Of a stretch of DNA of 21,494 nucleotides, positions 1-8,685 are shown piece after piece. The DNA comes from a virus: IMG/VR virus record IMGVR_UViG_3300042305_000789, positions 1-21,494 of that record. One strand, given 5' to 3'. The notes under the pieces were generated by a model. That model searched no databases. It was not told the origin of the DNA and worked only from the letters and a program-made list of their open reading frames with translations. The translations under genes were made by a program, and so were the position numbers. Numbering within the stretch: the first letter of the stretch is position 1; each line of letters starts with the position of its first letter.

Positions 1-3000
1 GGCCGAAGGTGTAGGCGTTATTTGAATCTGGAACGAGATTACCGCCGGCTGATATATCCCAGCGGACGACGTTGTTCGTCTTGAAATACACGGGGAAGTT
101 GTCGGAAGTCCCAAGTATCGCGGCCGTTCCGAATGAATTTCCGGATTGAACGTAGCAGGTTGGGCACGCGGCCGCGGCTTGCCATGATCCAGCACCGCCC
201 GTGCTGGTCGCGGTCCAGACATAGCCTACGGTCGTGGTATCGGTAAGGATGAAGCCAGAGGCAGAGAAGTAGCCAGCCCCATACGAATAGCCAGAGTCGC
301 CGATTGAGCCAGTTCCGCCGAATAGCGGCTTCATTGTGCCCGCCATCGTCCCGCTGTTGAAGCTGAATGTCGCGGAGCCCGTGGCGGCAATGCTGCCCAG
401 AATCGTGACGGCCTGATTTTTGATGGTCAGCGCGTCCTGATATGTGCCCGAGCCGGTTGCTGTTTGGATGGAAAATTTCTCATCTGTGAATACTGCCGAC
501 TCGTACCCAGAGCACACCCGCGCGGCTCCATAGATAGTGCTGGTGACGGTATCGGTAGAGGCAAGAACTAGGCACGCCGGATCATATGTTGCGGTACTGT
601 TGGTCTGCGCCAGGGTCATCTGCGTTTGAACGCTGGCGATGGCAATGGTTTGCGGATTGACGAAGGTCTGATTGATGTTGAGCCCGGCCAGGATGTAATC
701 CCCGTCCTGCACGGTGAGCACGCGCGTCGTTCCGGTAGTCAGCCCGTCCACTTCCAGGCGCGCGATCTTCGTCGCGTCCGATGAGCCTTTGGCGATGCCG
801 GTAGTATCCACGACGGGGAGCGCAGTGGGTATGGCTTGCCATGAGCCCGCGCCGCCGGTGCTTGTGGCGGTCCAGACATAGCCAGTGGTTGCCGCGCCCG
901 TGTTGATCGTAAGTCCAGCGGTGGAAAGCGTTCCGCTATAGTCACCATCGACACTATAGACATTTGACCAGCGCTTTGCCGCGTCGCCGTTCTGCGCGCC
1001 GCCGTCAACCTTCGGCTCAATAATCGACGTGGCAGTAATGGAGCCAACGAACAGCTCATTCCACTCGCTCCCGGTCGCGCCAAGGTCACGCGTGCCCGAT
1101 GGAACCACGTTTCCCGCGATGGTGACTTGCCCGCCGGAATTGATCTGGAGGTAGGAGACGTTGTTGGTTTCGAGAGAAAGCGTCTGCGCGTCGTTTGTGC
1201 CGATGGTCAGCGTCGCGCCGGTCGTGTTGCCACCGTTTACGATGCAAGTCGTGCAGGCGGCGGCGGCTTGCCATGATCCAGCACCGCCCGTACTTGTAGC
1301 GGTCCAGACGTGCCCAACCGTGGCCGCGCCCGTGTTGATCGTGAGCGCAATAGTGTTGAGTCCCAAGAAATTAGAGTTTGCCCCCCAGATGACAGCCGGA
1401 TAGGAAGCATCGCCAATCTGATTGGCGTACACCTTATCCCAATTGAGCAGTGGCGTACCGATGTCTCTACCGCCGTCTGTGTCTGGCAGAAGAGACGTGT
1501 ACCAGGTGGTTCTTGATACTGCCGAGCCGCTGGCGATGCGTTCTGACTTGAATACATTAGAGCCAGCGTTATCCCGAAGGTAGAAATAGCTGTTCTGAAA
1601 TGCCCCGGCCCCACTCATTACGACATTCAAATCCCAGTACGAAGCGGCGGTTGATGAACCAGTGTTATCAAACAATTGCAGTTTTCGCGTCTGCATGTAA
1701 TCGCCCGTGGCGCCCGCCAGCGCCGTGTCCACGATCTTGCTGTACACGCCGCGCACGCGAAGAGGCGTTGTTAGGTCGCCAATATCGTAAGTATCGGTTG
1801 CCATCGGCATCAACATGCCCGCCGCCGTCCACTGCCAGCGAGCCGCGGCATCTGTGTAGACCGTGACCGGGTGCAAAGAGAACGCCCCCAGCCCAACGCC
1901 GCTTGATAGGTTGGCCCCGAAGCGCCCGGCAATGGAGCCGGAAATCGAGTACAGAGAGCCGTAGCTGATGAGGTTTTTGTCTTTATCAAAGCTGGCCGCA
2001 ATCGTCTGGCCGCTGTTGTTTTTGCTGATGAGGACATCAAAGCGCGGGTAACGGTTGGCCGCCGTAGCGTCTTCCCACAGCACCTGCCAGCCGCCGGCGA
2101 CGATGCCAGTTCCGCCTTCGTCCTCCAATGTCACGGCTTGCTGCACGCCAAAGCCCGTTGCGGTGGTGCCGGTCGAATGGCGCTCGATTGATCCCACCGA
2201 CGCGGTGTTATTGGTGCCCGAATCTTTGAGGTACGTGCTGGGCTGCACCCCGTCGCGGATCGTGCCCGACGTGCTAACGCGCGTGGACGGAGCGCCTACT
2301 ACCGCCGCCATAGTGGCCGTGGTGCCGCTGCCGCCATTAAACCCCGTTGTACAGGCCGTGCCGAGATCGACGCCCACGAACGTGAGATTAGTACCCGCCG
2401 CGGCGTCTACAGCCGTGCCGCTGGTTGCGCACGTGATTTCTCCGCCATTGATTGCCACGCGGTCAGTGGAAGCCCCGCTGATGGAGATGGCCGTGGAATA
2501 GTTGCGGATCTTATTCGAACTGACGTTGGCCCCAATGGCGTTTACCAGCTTGACTCCCTGTGTGCCCGCTTCGCCCGCGCCGTAGAACTCGTTATCGCTG
2601 ATTTGCGCTCCCGTGCTAGAGCCGTCCAGGTCGAGGTGCAGGCTGTACTTATGCGCGCGGAACGTGTTTCCACTGATCTTAATATCCGGCCCCGCGTGAT
2701 CTGCGTAAATGCCCGTGTGGTCGTAGGTGACGCCGGACAAGTTTGCCATCCGATTGTCGAGTATGTCAAACTGCGCGAAGCGCGGCCCAGTCATTTTGAT
2801 GGCGGTGTAGGCTTCGGCGTTGAAAAAGTTGCTGAAGCTGTTGTTGTGGATCTGCGCGCCAGCAAATGGCACCTTGCTGTCAAACCAAATGCCAGTTCGG
2901 TTTTGGTTGTCAAAATTGTTTGCGTAGAAGTGGAACTGGCCTGTCGATTGTCCCACCTTTGCACCTGTCAGCGTGCCAAGGTTATCGGCTAGCGTGACGT

Positions 3001-4237
3001 GGGTTTCATCGGTGTAGGAGGCGATGGACGTCAGGTTGCCATCCACATACACAGCCAGCCCTACTTGTACCGGCCGGAATCGACCCGTGGTAGCGGTGGC
3101 AGCGGTGCCGGATACGTCCACCGTGGCAAAGGCCAAGTCGGCGTAGAAGCTATCCCGGCAGCCGAGGAAGTAATTGCCGGCGAACGTCGCTGCTCCGGGA
3201 GAGTGGAAAAACACCCCCTTGGAGTCGGAGTCGGCAGTACAGACGAAGTTGTTCTCATTGACCGTCAGGCCGCCCTGGTCGCTATTGATTTCGTTCGCCA
3301 CCTCCAGGCCCACACGGGTGCCGTAAAACCGATTGCCCATCACATACGTTTCAGTAGCGGTCCGGTGGTTGATGCCGGTGGCGTGGTTTTGCAGGAAATT
3401 GTCAATAAAGCGGTCGGAGCCGCCATTGCTCACCGTGGCCTGCACATAGATTCCAGTGGTGGTGGTGTCGCCAACAATCGACATGCGAATAACGTCGAGG
3501 GTGTTGTTTGAGTTTTTGCAGATGCCTTGCTGGTTCGGCGTGGTTAGGTAGATGGCGGAGCCCGTGCCTTGCCCTATGTGTGTCACGTTTTTGCCGTTGG
3601 TGCAGGCGCGTGTCTTCCACGACGGATTGCCTATGGGATACGAGAGCGTGACCGAGCCAGACGCCGCGTTGATCGCTTCCTGTGCCCCTACGCTGCCACT
3701 GGCGATGGTGGTGGTGCCCGTGTGGCTATTGGCCGTCGTGATCTGGATAGTGCAGGACGTTTGCCCGGTTCCGTCACAAGTGCCAGTGCCGGTCGAGACT
3801 ACCGCCTCAGACGAACCGGGTGTGCCTACAAGCCAATACTGGCTCGCGGTGTCGGTCGCGCTCACGCCTAGCGGTCCGGGGGTGAGCGTGATTGTATAGG
3901 TGCCAGCGACGCCAGGCGCGGTGATGGTCTGCGACCAGTCGTAGTCGCCAGGGTTGACGTTACCGCCAGCTCCGCACGTGCTCCAACCCCACTGGCCAGC
4001 GCCATCAGTGGAGAGGCATTGGTTGGCGGTGCCGTCGGCGGTGGGAAGGGTGAAGGTTTCCGACGCCGCCACGGAGGCCGGCCCTCGAAGGCCGATATAG
4101 TGCGCGCCGTTCCCGTACTTCTCCTGGAACTTAATAAGGCCAGTCGCCGAGTCATCCTGTTTTGGAATGATTTTCAACTCGTTCTGCGACTGCCCGAAGG
4201 CCAGCCCAGCCGCGATGATATAAAAGAGAATTCTCAT
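1..4237 (-). CDS. Tailspike/fibre with parallel beta-helix, partial (3' end beyond the window)
   Basis: Open for 1412 codons from the ATG at 4237 (overlapping the hub stop as ATGA) to the left edge, with no stop. The likely role is receptor recognition or cutting of surface polysaccharide. Residues 1-16 (MRILFYIIAAGLAFGQ) look like a secretion signal peptide. Residues 61-85 hold a TLPTADGTANQCLSTDGAGQW module common in fibres. Residues ~240-610 carry right-handed beta-helix rungs (NRFYGTRVGLEV, NNFVCTADSDSKGVFF, NNSFSNFF, GNTFRAHKYSLHL, DNEFYGAGEAGTQGV), the architecture of pectate lyase-like spikes. From ~800 it is repetitive: three copies of VWTATSTGGAGSWQA (977, 1121, 1340) and several DIG...W..VY motifs (817, 925, 1051). 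The C terminus, perhaps an S74-type chaperone domain, is not seen. Confidence 0.85.
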   Translation of the reverse strand, partial: MRILFYIIAAGLAFGQSQNELKIIPKQDDSATGLIKFQEKYGNGAHYIGLRGPASVAASETFTLPTADGTANQCLSTDGAGQWGWSTCGAGGNVNPGDYDWSQTITAPGVAGTYTITLTPGPLGVSATDTASQYWLVGTPGSSEAVVSTGTGTCDGTGQTSCTIQITTANSHTGTTTIASGSVGAQEAINAASGSVTLSYPIGNPSWKTRACTNGKNVTHIGQGTGSAIYLTTPNQQGICKNSNNTLDVIRMSIVGDTTTTGIYVQATVSNGGSDRFIDNFLQNHATGINHRTATETYVMGNRFYGTRVGLEVANEINSDQGGLTVNENNFVCTADSDSKGVFFHSPGAATFAGNYFLGCRDSFYADLAFATVDVSGTAATATTGRFRPVQVGLAVYVDGNLTSIASYTDETHVTLADNLGTLTGAKVGQSTGQFHFYANNFDNQNRTGIWFDSKVPFAGAQIHNNSFSNFFNAEAYTAIKMTGPRFAQFDILDNRMANLSGVTYDHTGIYADHAGPDIKISGNTFRAHKYSLHLDLDGSSTGAQISDNEFYGAGEAGTQGVKLVNAIGANVSSNKIRNYSTAISISGASTDRVAINGGEITCATSGTAVDAAAGTNLTFVGVDLGTACTTGFNGGSGTTATMAAVVGAPSTRVSTSGTIRDGVQPSTYLKDSGTNNTASVGSIERHSTGTTATGFGVQQAVTLEDEGGTGIVAGGWQVLWEDATAANRYPRFDVLISKNNSGQTIAASFDKDKNLISYGSLYSISGSIAGRFGANLSSGVGLGAFSLHPVTVYTDAAARWQWTAAGMLMPMATDTYDIGDLTTPLRVRGVYSKIVDTALAGATGDYMQTRKLQLFDNTGSSTAASYWDLNVVMSGAGAFQNSYFYLRDNAGSNVFKSERIASGSAVSRTTWYTSLLPDTDGGRDIGTPLLNWDKVYANQIGDASYPAVIWGANSNFLGLNTIALTINTGAATVGHVWTATSTGGAGSWQAAAACTTCIVNGGNTTGATLTIGTNDAQTLSLETNNVSYLQINSGGQVTIAGNVVPSGTRDLGATGSEWNELFVGSITATSIIEPKVDGGAQNGDAAKRWSNVYSVDGDYSGTLSTAGLTINTGAATTGYVWTATSTGGAGSWQAIPTALPVVDTTGIAKGSSDATKIARLEVDGLTTGTTRVLTVQDGDYILAGLNINQTFVNPQTIAIASVQTQMTLAQTNSTATYDPACLVLASTDTVTSTIYGAARVCSGYESAVFTDEKFSIQTATGSGTYQDALTIKNQAVTILGSIAATGSATFSFNSGTMAGTMKPLFGGTGSIGDSGYSYGAGYFSASGFILTDTTTVGYVWTATSTGGAGSWQAAAACPTCYVQSGNSFGTAAILGTSDNFPVYFKTNNVVRWDISAGGNLVPDSNNAYTFG
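176..220 (-). repeat. Spike repeat unit, copy 3 (VWTATSTGGAGSWQA)
   Basis: Residues 1340-1354 of the spike, preceded by TDTTTVGY and followed by AAAACPTC, so it shares the CxxC-bearing tail with copy 1. It lies 657 bp after copy 2. Confidence 0.85.
833..877 (-). repeat. Spike repeat unit, copy 2 (VWTATSTGGAGSWQA)
   Basis: Residues 1121-1135 of the spike, preceded by TINTGAATTGY and followed by IPTALP in place of the cysteine pair. It lies 432 bp further into the gene than copy 1, an exact number of codons. Confidence 0.85.
1265..1309 (-). repeat. Spike repeat unit, copy 1 (VWTATSTGGAGSWQA)
   Basis: Residues 977-991 of the spike, preceded by TINTGAATVGH and followed by AAAACTTC. Identical in protein to the copies at 833-877 and 176-220, and strongly conserved in DNA, including the codons for GGAGSWQ. 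The TINTGAAT flank is shared only with the second copy. Confidence 0.85.
3983..4057 (-). repeat. Diverged N-terminal relative of the spike repeat
   Basis: Residues 61-85 (TFTLPTADGTANQ, then LSTDGAGQWGW) align with the TINTGAATTGYVWTATSTGGAGSW units further on: the same T..T..A.GT spacing, an ST.GAG.W core and a trailing cysteine. This LPT.DGT...L.TDGAG..W form is frequent in phage fibre proteins and is probably the ancestral version of the module. Confidence 0.6.
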
Positions 4238-7200
4238 GTGATCGAAGCACCCCGCACGCCGCCCACGTACTCCCACTTAGCGGCCGTGTTATAGACAAAT
4301 TCAAAAATTGAGTAGGTATCGGCGGTGAGGTCCATGTCGATGTTTTGGAGGCCGATAAACACCGCGTCGAATGTCGGAACCCAGCCGCCCGTCGCGTCCT
4401 CAATGAGCTTGATTCGTAGCCGCATCCCGGCCACAAGCGTGCCGCCCGTGTAGACCGGCTCGTTCACGATCACGTCGGCCGTCATCGTCTCTTGTTGGTT
4501 CAGCCCGTCGGCAAGATCTGGCGTGACTTCGCCCGACGTTGTGACCATCTCGAAGTAGCCGTCATTGTTTCCGATAGCAGGATTCGACGAACCAAACACG
4601 TAAATCTCGCGCACCGGGCACAACGAATCAATAGCCTCGTTTTGCCCGCCGTCGAGCGTCACCGGCTGCACTAGAACGACGCGTTGCCGGTAGTTCGTGA
4701 CTTCCACTTCGAGGTACAAAACTGCGTCCAGATCCGCATTGTTCAGGCTGTCCGATGTCTGGATCACCTGCCAGTCCGGCTCTTCGATGATGTAGCGGCT
4801 CGCGCTTGTCGGCGTCGTCAACCAATCGCCTTCGATGTAGACCTTGCTGGCGGTGTTGCTGATGATCCGGTAGACTTGCCCAGCGCCAGTCCCGCTGATA
4901 ATGCGGAGGAGCCGCCCGACTTCTTCATCGACCGCCAGACCCGCGCCGGAGTTTTCGAGCGCGTTGAGCCAGAGCGCGTCGGACAGATAATTCCCGCCGC
5001 CATCGCTGCCCACCGTGGGCTTTGACCGCATGATGATCGCGTCGCCGACGGCCACGTCTCCAGCCGGATCAGGTGTTACCGTCAGCACGGCGGCGGTGTT
5101 CGATACCACTGAATAATTCAGCACCGCCATATCGCCGCCCGCGGCTTTTCCGAGGAGGGAGACATCGTAGCCGGCCCATTGGTTGACCGTCCAGCCGGCG
5201 CCCGTGATTTCGAGCGTACCCGCCGCCACCACGTCCACCGGCTGACCCCAGACGCCGCTATGCGCCACGCGCTTTACTTTCACGCGCATCCGGTCAAACT
5301 CCGGGTCAGGGATGCCTTTGCCGCGGTCGAGATAGGCGGTCACGGTGATAGACGTTGGCGTGCTCGCCGCGTTCGATGCGTGCTCGGTCAGGAGTTGCGG
5401 GGAGTTGCCGACGTAGCAGATATACCCGGCCGCGCTCGAAGGCCAGCCGAGAATCGGGACTGTGATGGTGTTCGCCGTTGATACGTTCGTGACGACGACT
5501 TCGCAGAGATTCGACGGCGCAGAAGGCACGCCGAACGCATCGAGCGCTACAACGGCAAGGTAGTACGAGCGGCCACTGCCGAGGATGGAGCCGCCCGTGG
5601 ATGCCGTGGTGCCTTGACGCCCCACATCGGGAGGCGTGCCCGTGAAGAGGTTCACTGGCCACGCGCCGGAGAGGTATAGTTTCGTGATGATCGTGCCGTC
5701 CGCCGCCGTTTCGTGGGCTTCGGCGAGGGTGAAGGTTTGGTCGGTTTCCGAGTACATCGGGTCCGAGGCATCGGGGGCGATTCCTACCGGCCCCCACGGG
5801 TACGCCGCGCGGGCGAGACGGTTGCGCGCCTGGAGCGATTGTTCCGGGTCAGCGGCTTGCCCGTAGGTGTCTACGTACCAGTCGTCGTTGTGCCGCTGCG
5901 CGGTGATCTGCACCGTCTCAAAGTTCGTGGATGGCCGCATTTGCGTGATGCGGGCGAGGACGTTGGACAGGCCGAAATGCGCGTTAGACACGCGGGCAAT
6001 TTGCCCCACGCGGCAGCGCACAGCGCGGAAGGAGTCGAGCCAGGTGTAGACTTCCGTTCCGCCGGCATCAGCGCGGGCGTTACCGTACAGGTTCCGCGCG
6101 AGGCGCCGGGCACCAATGCGCTTCGCTTGGTCAAGCGTGTTCACGCCGTCCGCTTCCATTTGCTCCGCCACTTCCTGCCCGCTTCGCGCCACCGCGTCGG
6201 TATCGGCGATGGAAACGGAGTCGCCGGCCCAATCGCGTTCGCTATTCGCGAATCCGAAACTTACCCGGTTGGGAGTGCTGGCGAGCGGCTGCGTCTGAAC
6301 TTTAAACGAAGACTGACGGCCGCCAAGAAACTTCGTGAAATCATAGGCCGCATATCCGTTCGTGACGCTGCCGGTGAGTGACTTCGAGGAGATGGCCGTG
6401 TTGTAATTCGAGCCCGTGACGGCCGATGGCTGCTGACTAGCCAGCGTGCCTTCGATGAAGAGCTGCAGCTTGCCGGTGGTCGAGTTCGGAACGAGTATCC
6501 CGCCGCACCCCTGCCGGACGCCGCGGATCACGTCGGCCGCGCTCCGCCGCTGGCGAAGGACGAGGGAGCACGCATAGCGCGCGTGAGAGGTGGACGCGCC
6601 GTATTGGTCGGTGTATGTGACTGTGGCCGCGCAGATCGCCGCCGCGTCAATAAAACTCTGGAGGTCGAGTTCCGCGTAGCCAACGCCCGCCCAGGTGAGG
6701 AGGTCCATCAGCACCCACGCGGGGTTATCGGTGTAGGTCTTTGAGTAGGTGGAAACGTCGGCATAGACGCGCAGTTTCGGCCCCTGCACCAGCACGCGGA
6801 CGCGCGGGGTTGAGGTTGATTCAGCCAGACGGCGAGGGACCACGCAGAGAATCGCGCACATCGAGCCGTAGGGGTCGCCGTTGCCATTCCAAGGGGTGTC
6901 AAGGTTTGGCGCGCCGTCACGGTCGCCGCGGTTGATGACGTTGTAACGCATCAGCGGGTCACGGACGATGTAATTAGTTCCGCCTGTGATGTCGGTGGCC
7001 GGCTGGAGTTCGGTATCGTTGACGACCACGCGCAGGATGCTTTGTGCTTCCCCGAGGCAGACAATCGCCTCGAAGCGCGTCGAGTTACCGTCGCCCTGCG
7101 GCTGGATCACAACCGCGTCTACCCACGCGGTCCCGTAGACCATGGGAATCGGGTTGCCGTAGCGGGCTTCGTTCGGATTATTGGCAATATCGATCCAATT

Positions 7201-7977
7201 GCCGGAGGTATACTCGCGTGAACGTCCGCCCGTTGCGCCCTCGTATTGCACACCGCCGAAGCGCCCGGTGACGCGAGAGGATGAGTCTTGCTTGTACATA
7301 CCGCGCGCTTCGCAGGCGGCCTTGGTGTAGTCGCAGGAGGTGTAGGAGGTCACGCCGCTGGAGTAGTTACCCCGCGCGTTGCCGCCGCTGGCGTCGGGCG
7401 AGTACCCGCATTCGTAGCTGATATCGTCCGCGTTATCCGCCGCCGCCTGTCGCTTCGTGGATGTCGTCGGGAAGATCCACGGGCAGCGCCGTTGCAACGG
7501 CACAGGCGGGAGCATTCGCCGCTGGAGGTTCAGCTTATTGATGGCGGAGACGGTAATGGTTTCGGCGTCGCACTGGGCGGGGTCACAGATGCCACGGAAA
7601 CGGAGAATGGAGTCGCTGGAGAACGTGAAAGAGTCAGCGTCCCAAAACACAAAAACAAGATCCAAGGTGGCGCCGGAGAATCCATACACGTCCTCGTAAC
7701 TCGTTTTTAGTGCTTTGTCCGCATCGGCCAGGGTAAGCGAAACGCGCGGAATGATGTCGATGCCGCCAGCGTCGTACCCCTGAACCGCGCTGATGTCCTG
7801 CGAAATAATGCGCCCGATGTAGTTGTTGCCGCCGTACTGATACCCGCCCTCCGCCGTGTTCAGCGGATGCGTGCAGGCGCGGTAAACCGTCCCGCCGTTA
7901 AACGTGATCGTGGCGAGTAGGAGCGGCTGATAAGACTGCTGTGCGTCTTTCGCCGATGCTATGTCAGTGAGCGCCAC
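4234..7977 (-). CDS. Tail-tip hub protein: lambda L-like N domain fused to J-like central tail protein
   Basis: 1247 residues from a GTG start that abuts the previous stop (TAAGTG); no ATG is nearby. Residues 1-~245 resemble gpL: beta-rich start, RFRGICDPAQCDAETITVSA, then RRCPWIF, SYECGYSPD and SYTSCDYTKAACEARG with cysteines 165, 190, 215 and 222, and a FGGV end. Lambda gpL binds an iron-sulfur cluster with four cysteines in this kind of arrangement. Residues ~250-720 are J-like hub domains that would close the tail tube. Residues ~740-890 look like a fibronectin III-type segment (SYYLAVVALDAFGVPSAPSN). Two related glycine-rich modules follow (about 925-990 and 1011-1070, with YSVVSNTAAVLTV and YRIISNTASKVYI). 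The end (FEFVYNTAAKWEYVGGVRGA) resembles many J-like C termini. The TGA overlaps the spike ATG. Confidence 0.88.
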   Translation of the reverse strand: MALTDIASAKDAQQSYQPLLLATITFNGGTVYRACTHPLNTAEGGYQYGGNNYIGRIISQDISAVQGYDAGGIDIIPRVSLTLADADKALKTSYEDVYGFSGATLDLVFVFWDADSFTFSSDSILRFRGICDPAQCDAETITVSAINKLNLQRRMLPPVPLQRRCPWIFPTTSTKRQAAADNADDISYECGYSPDASGGNARGNYSSGVTSYTSCDYTKAACEARGMYKQDSSSRVTGRFGGVQYEGATGGRSREYTSGNWIDIANNPNEARYGNPIPMVYGTAWVDAVVIQPQGDGNSTRFEAIVCLGEAQSILRVVVNDTELQPATDITGGTNYIVRDPLMRYNVINRGDRDGAPNLDTPWNGNGDPYGSMCAILCVVPRRLAESTSTPRVRVLVQGPKLRVYADVSTYSKTYTDNPAWVLMDLLTWAGVGYAELDLQSFIDAAAICAATVTYTDQYGASTSHARYACSLVLRQRRSAADVIRGVRQGCGGILVPNSTTGKLQLFIEGTLASQQPSAVTGSNYNTAISSKSLTGSVTNGYAAYDFTKFLGGRQSSFKVQTQPLASTPNRVSFGFANSERDWAGDSVSIADTDAVARSGQEVAEQMEADGVNTLDQAKRIGARRLARNLYGNARADAGGTEVYTWLDSFRAVRCRVGQIARVSNAHFGLSNVLARITQMRPSTNFETVQITAQRHNDDWYVDTYGQAADPEQSLQARNRLARAAYPWGPVGIAPDASDPMYSETDQTFTLAEAHETAADGTIITKLYLSGAWPVNLFTGTPPDVGRQGTTASTGGSILGSGRSYYLAVVALDAFGVPSAPSNLCEVVVTNVSTANTITVPILGWPSSAAGYICYVGNSPQLLTEHASNAASTPTSITVTAYLDRGKGIPDPEFDRMRVKVKRVAHSGVWGQPVDVVAAGTLEITGAGWTVNQWAGYDVSLLGKAAGGDMAVLNYSVVSNTAAVLTVTPDPAGDVAVGDAIIMRSKPTVGSDGGGNYLSDALWLNALENSGAGLAVDEEVGRLLRIISGTGAGQVYRIISNTASKVYIEGDWLTTPTSASRYIIEEPDWQVIQTSDSLNNADLDAVLYLEVEVTNYRQRVVLVQPVTLDGGQNEAIDSLCPVREIYVFGSSNPAIGNNDGYFEMVTTSGEVTPDLADGLNQQETMTADVIVNEPVYTGGTLVAGMRLRIKLIEDATGGWVPTFDAVFIGLQNIDMDLTADTYSIFEFVYNTAAKWEYVGGVRGASIT

Positions 7978-8331
7978 TTATTTGTATTCCTGGATGGAGA
8001 CGGAAACGCGGTTTTCGTTCAGTTGGACCTGTTGGACTGTCAGCGAATCCTGATCGAATCGGCACTTGCTCGTAGTCGCGCCGGTGTCCGGGTCGGTGAA
8101 GTCGAATTCCTCGTAGTTGCCCTTGCGCGCGTCCCAAAAGGTTTGGAGCGTGGCGAGGTCGGCATCGGACAGGTTGAACGAAATCTCCCACCGCTTCAGC
8201 CCCGCGGCGAGGAGGTTGTAACTGTACTGGTAGCCGTGCGGTTGCCGGTTGGTGACGTTCCAGAATTCCTGCTCTTGGGTATAGGGCAAGTGGACGGATT
8301 CGCCGCCCGCGAATGTGGGGAAGGATGGCAT
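7978..8331 (-). CDS. Small tail-tip protein B (117 residues), paralogue of the preceding gene
   Basis: 117 residues, ATG abutting the stop of protein A (TAAATG) with GGAAG 7 nt upstream. It shares the FPTFAG start, the AAGLKRWEISFNLSDADLATL segment, a FWDARKGNYEEFDFTDPDTG loop and a strand-rich end (RFDQDSLTVQQVQLNE) with its neighbour. The region from W/F after AAGL to DPDTG and RFDxDSL is typical of small phage tail-tip proteins that bridge tape measure end and hub. The next gene starts one base after its stop. The function is inferred from the position between tape measure and L-J. Confidence 0.78.
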   Translation of the reverse strand: MPSFPTFAGGESVHLPYTQEQEFWNVTNRQPHGYQYSYNLLAAGLKRWEISFNLSDADLATLQTFWDARKGNYEEFDFTDPDTGATTSKCRFDQDSLTVQQVQLNENRVSVSIQEYK

Positions 8332-8685
8332 TTAGTTCTTCCGCGTCTGAACCAGCCGAATCGTTAGCGACCATGCGCCGTTCTCGCCCTGCGTTGCGCT
8401 GATCTTGTCATCGGCGAAGGCCATATAGCTGTAGGTGGTCGAACTGATAACCAGATCCCACGTAGCATCAAACGAGCCCTTGCACGTCTCGAAAAAGTCA
8501 ACGATGGCGTCTTTTTCGTCCGTCGTGATTTGGTCGAGTGCGAGGGTGAACGATTGCAGCCCAGCCGCCTGCCGGAACCGCTGCTCCGTGCCGTCCGTGA
8601 ACTTCAGGATACCCACTGGATAGCGTTTTGCCGTGGTCAGCGGGTAGAGAGCGGAGACGCCGGCAAACGGGGTAGGGAAGGCCAT
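8332..8685 (-). CDS. Small tail-tip protein A (117 residues), paralogue of the next gene
   Basis: 117 residues starting in a TAATG overlap with the tape measure stop and preceded by AGGGG. It lies at the place of lambda M, between tape measure and the L/J genes, and probably joins the tail tube end to the tip. The pattern FPTPFAG, GLQSFTLALDQIT, FFETCKGSFD and SLTIRLVQ reads as a small beta-rich protein with one helix. It lines up along its length with the following 117-residue protein (FAG; AAGL; FF/W....KG; SLTIRL/SVSIQE), so the two look like an old tandem duplication. They may form adjoining rings of the distal tail. I do not assign a specific family name. Confidence 0.78.
   Translation of the reverse strand: MAFPTPFAGVSALYPLTTAKRYPVGILKFTDGTEQRFRQAAGLQSFTLALDQITTDEKDAIVDFFETCKGSFDATWDLVISSTTYSYMAFADDKISATQGENGAWSLTIRLVQTRKN

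Noticed and set aside
176-1309. Three similar ~45-bp DNA repeats as a CRISPR-like array
   Set aside because: Spacing is 432 and 657 bp, both whole codon numbers, and the repeats encode the same peptide within one open frame. They are protein modules.
2055-3511. Plus-strand open frames of 129-170 codons in the left 4 kb
   Set aside because: They are antisense to the spike, whose minus-strand frame is open without interruption from 4237 to the edge and shows beta-helix rungs and fibre repeats.
5713-6381. Plus-strand open frame of 222 codons inside the hub gene
   Set aside because: Antisense to the conserved J-like region; Arg/Gly/His-rich composition with no family pattern.
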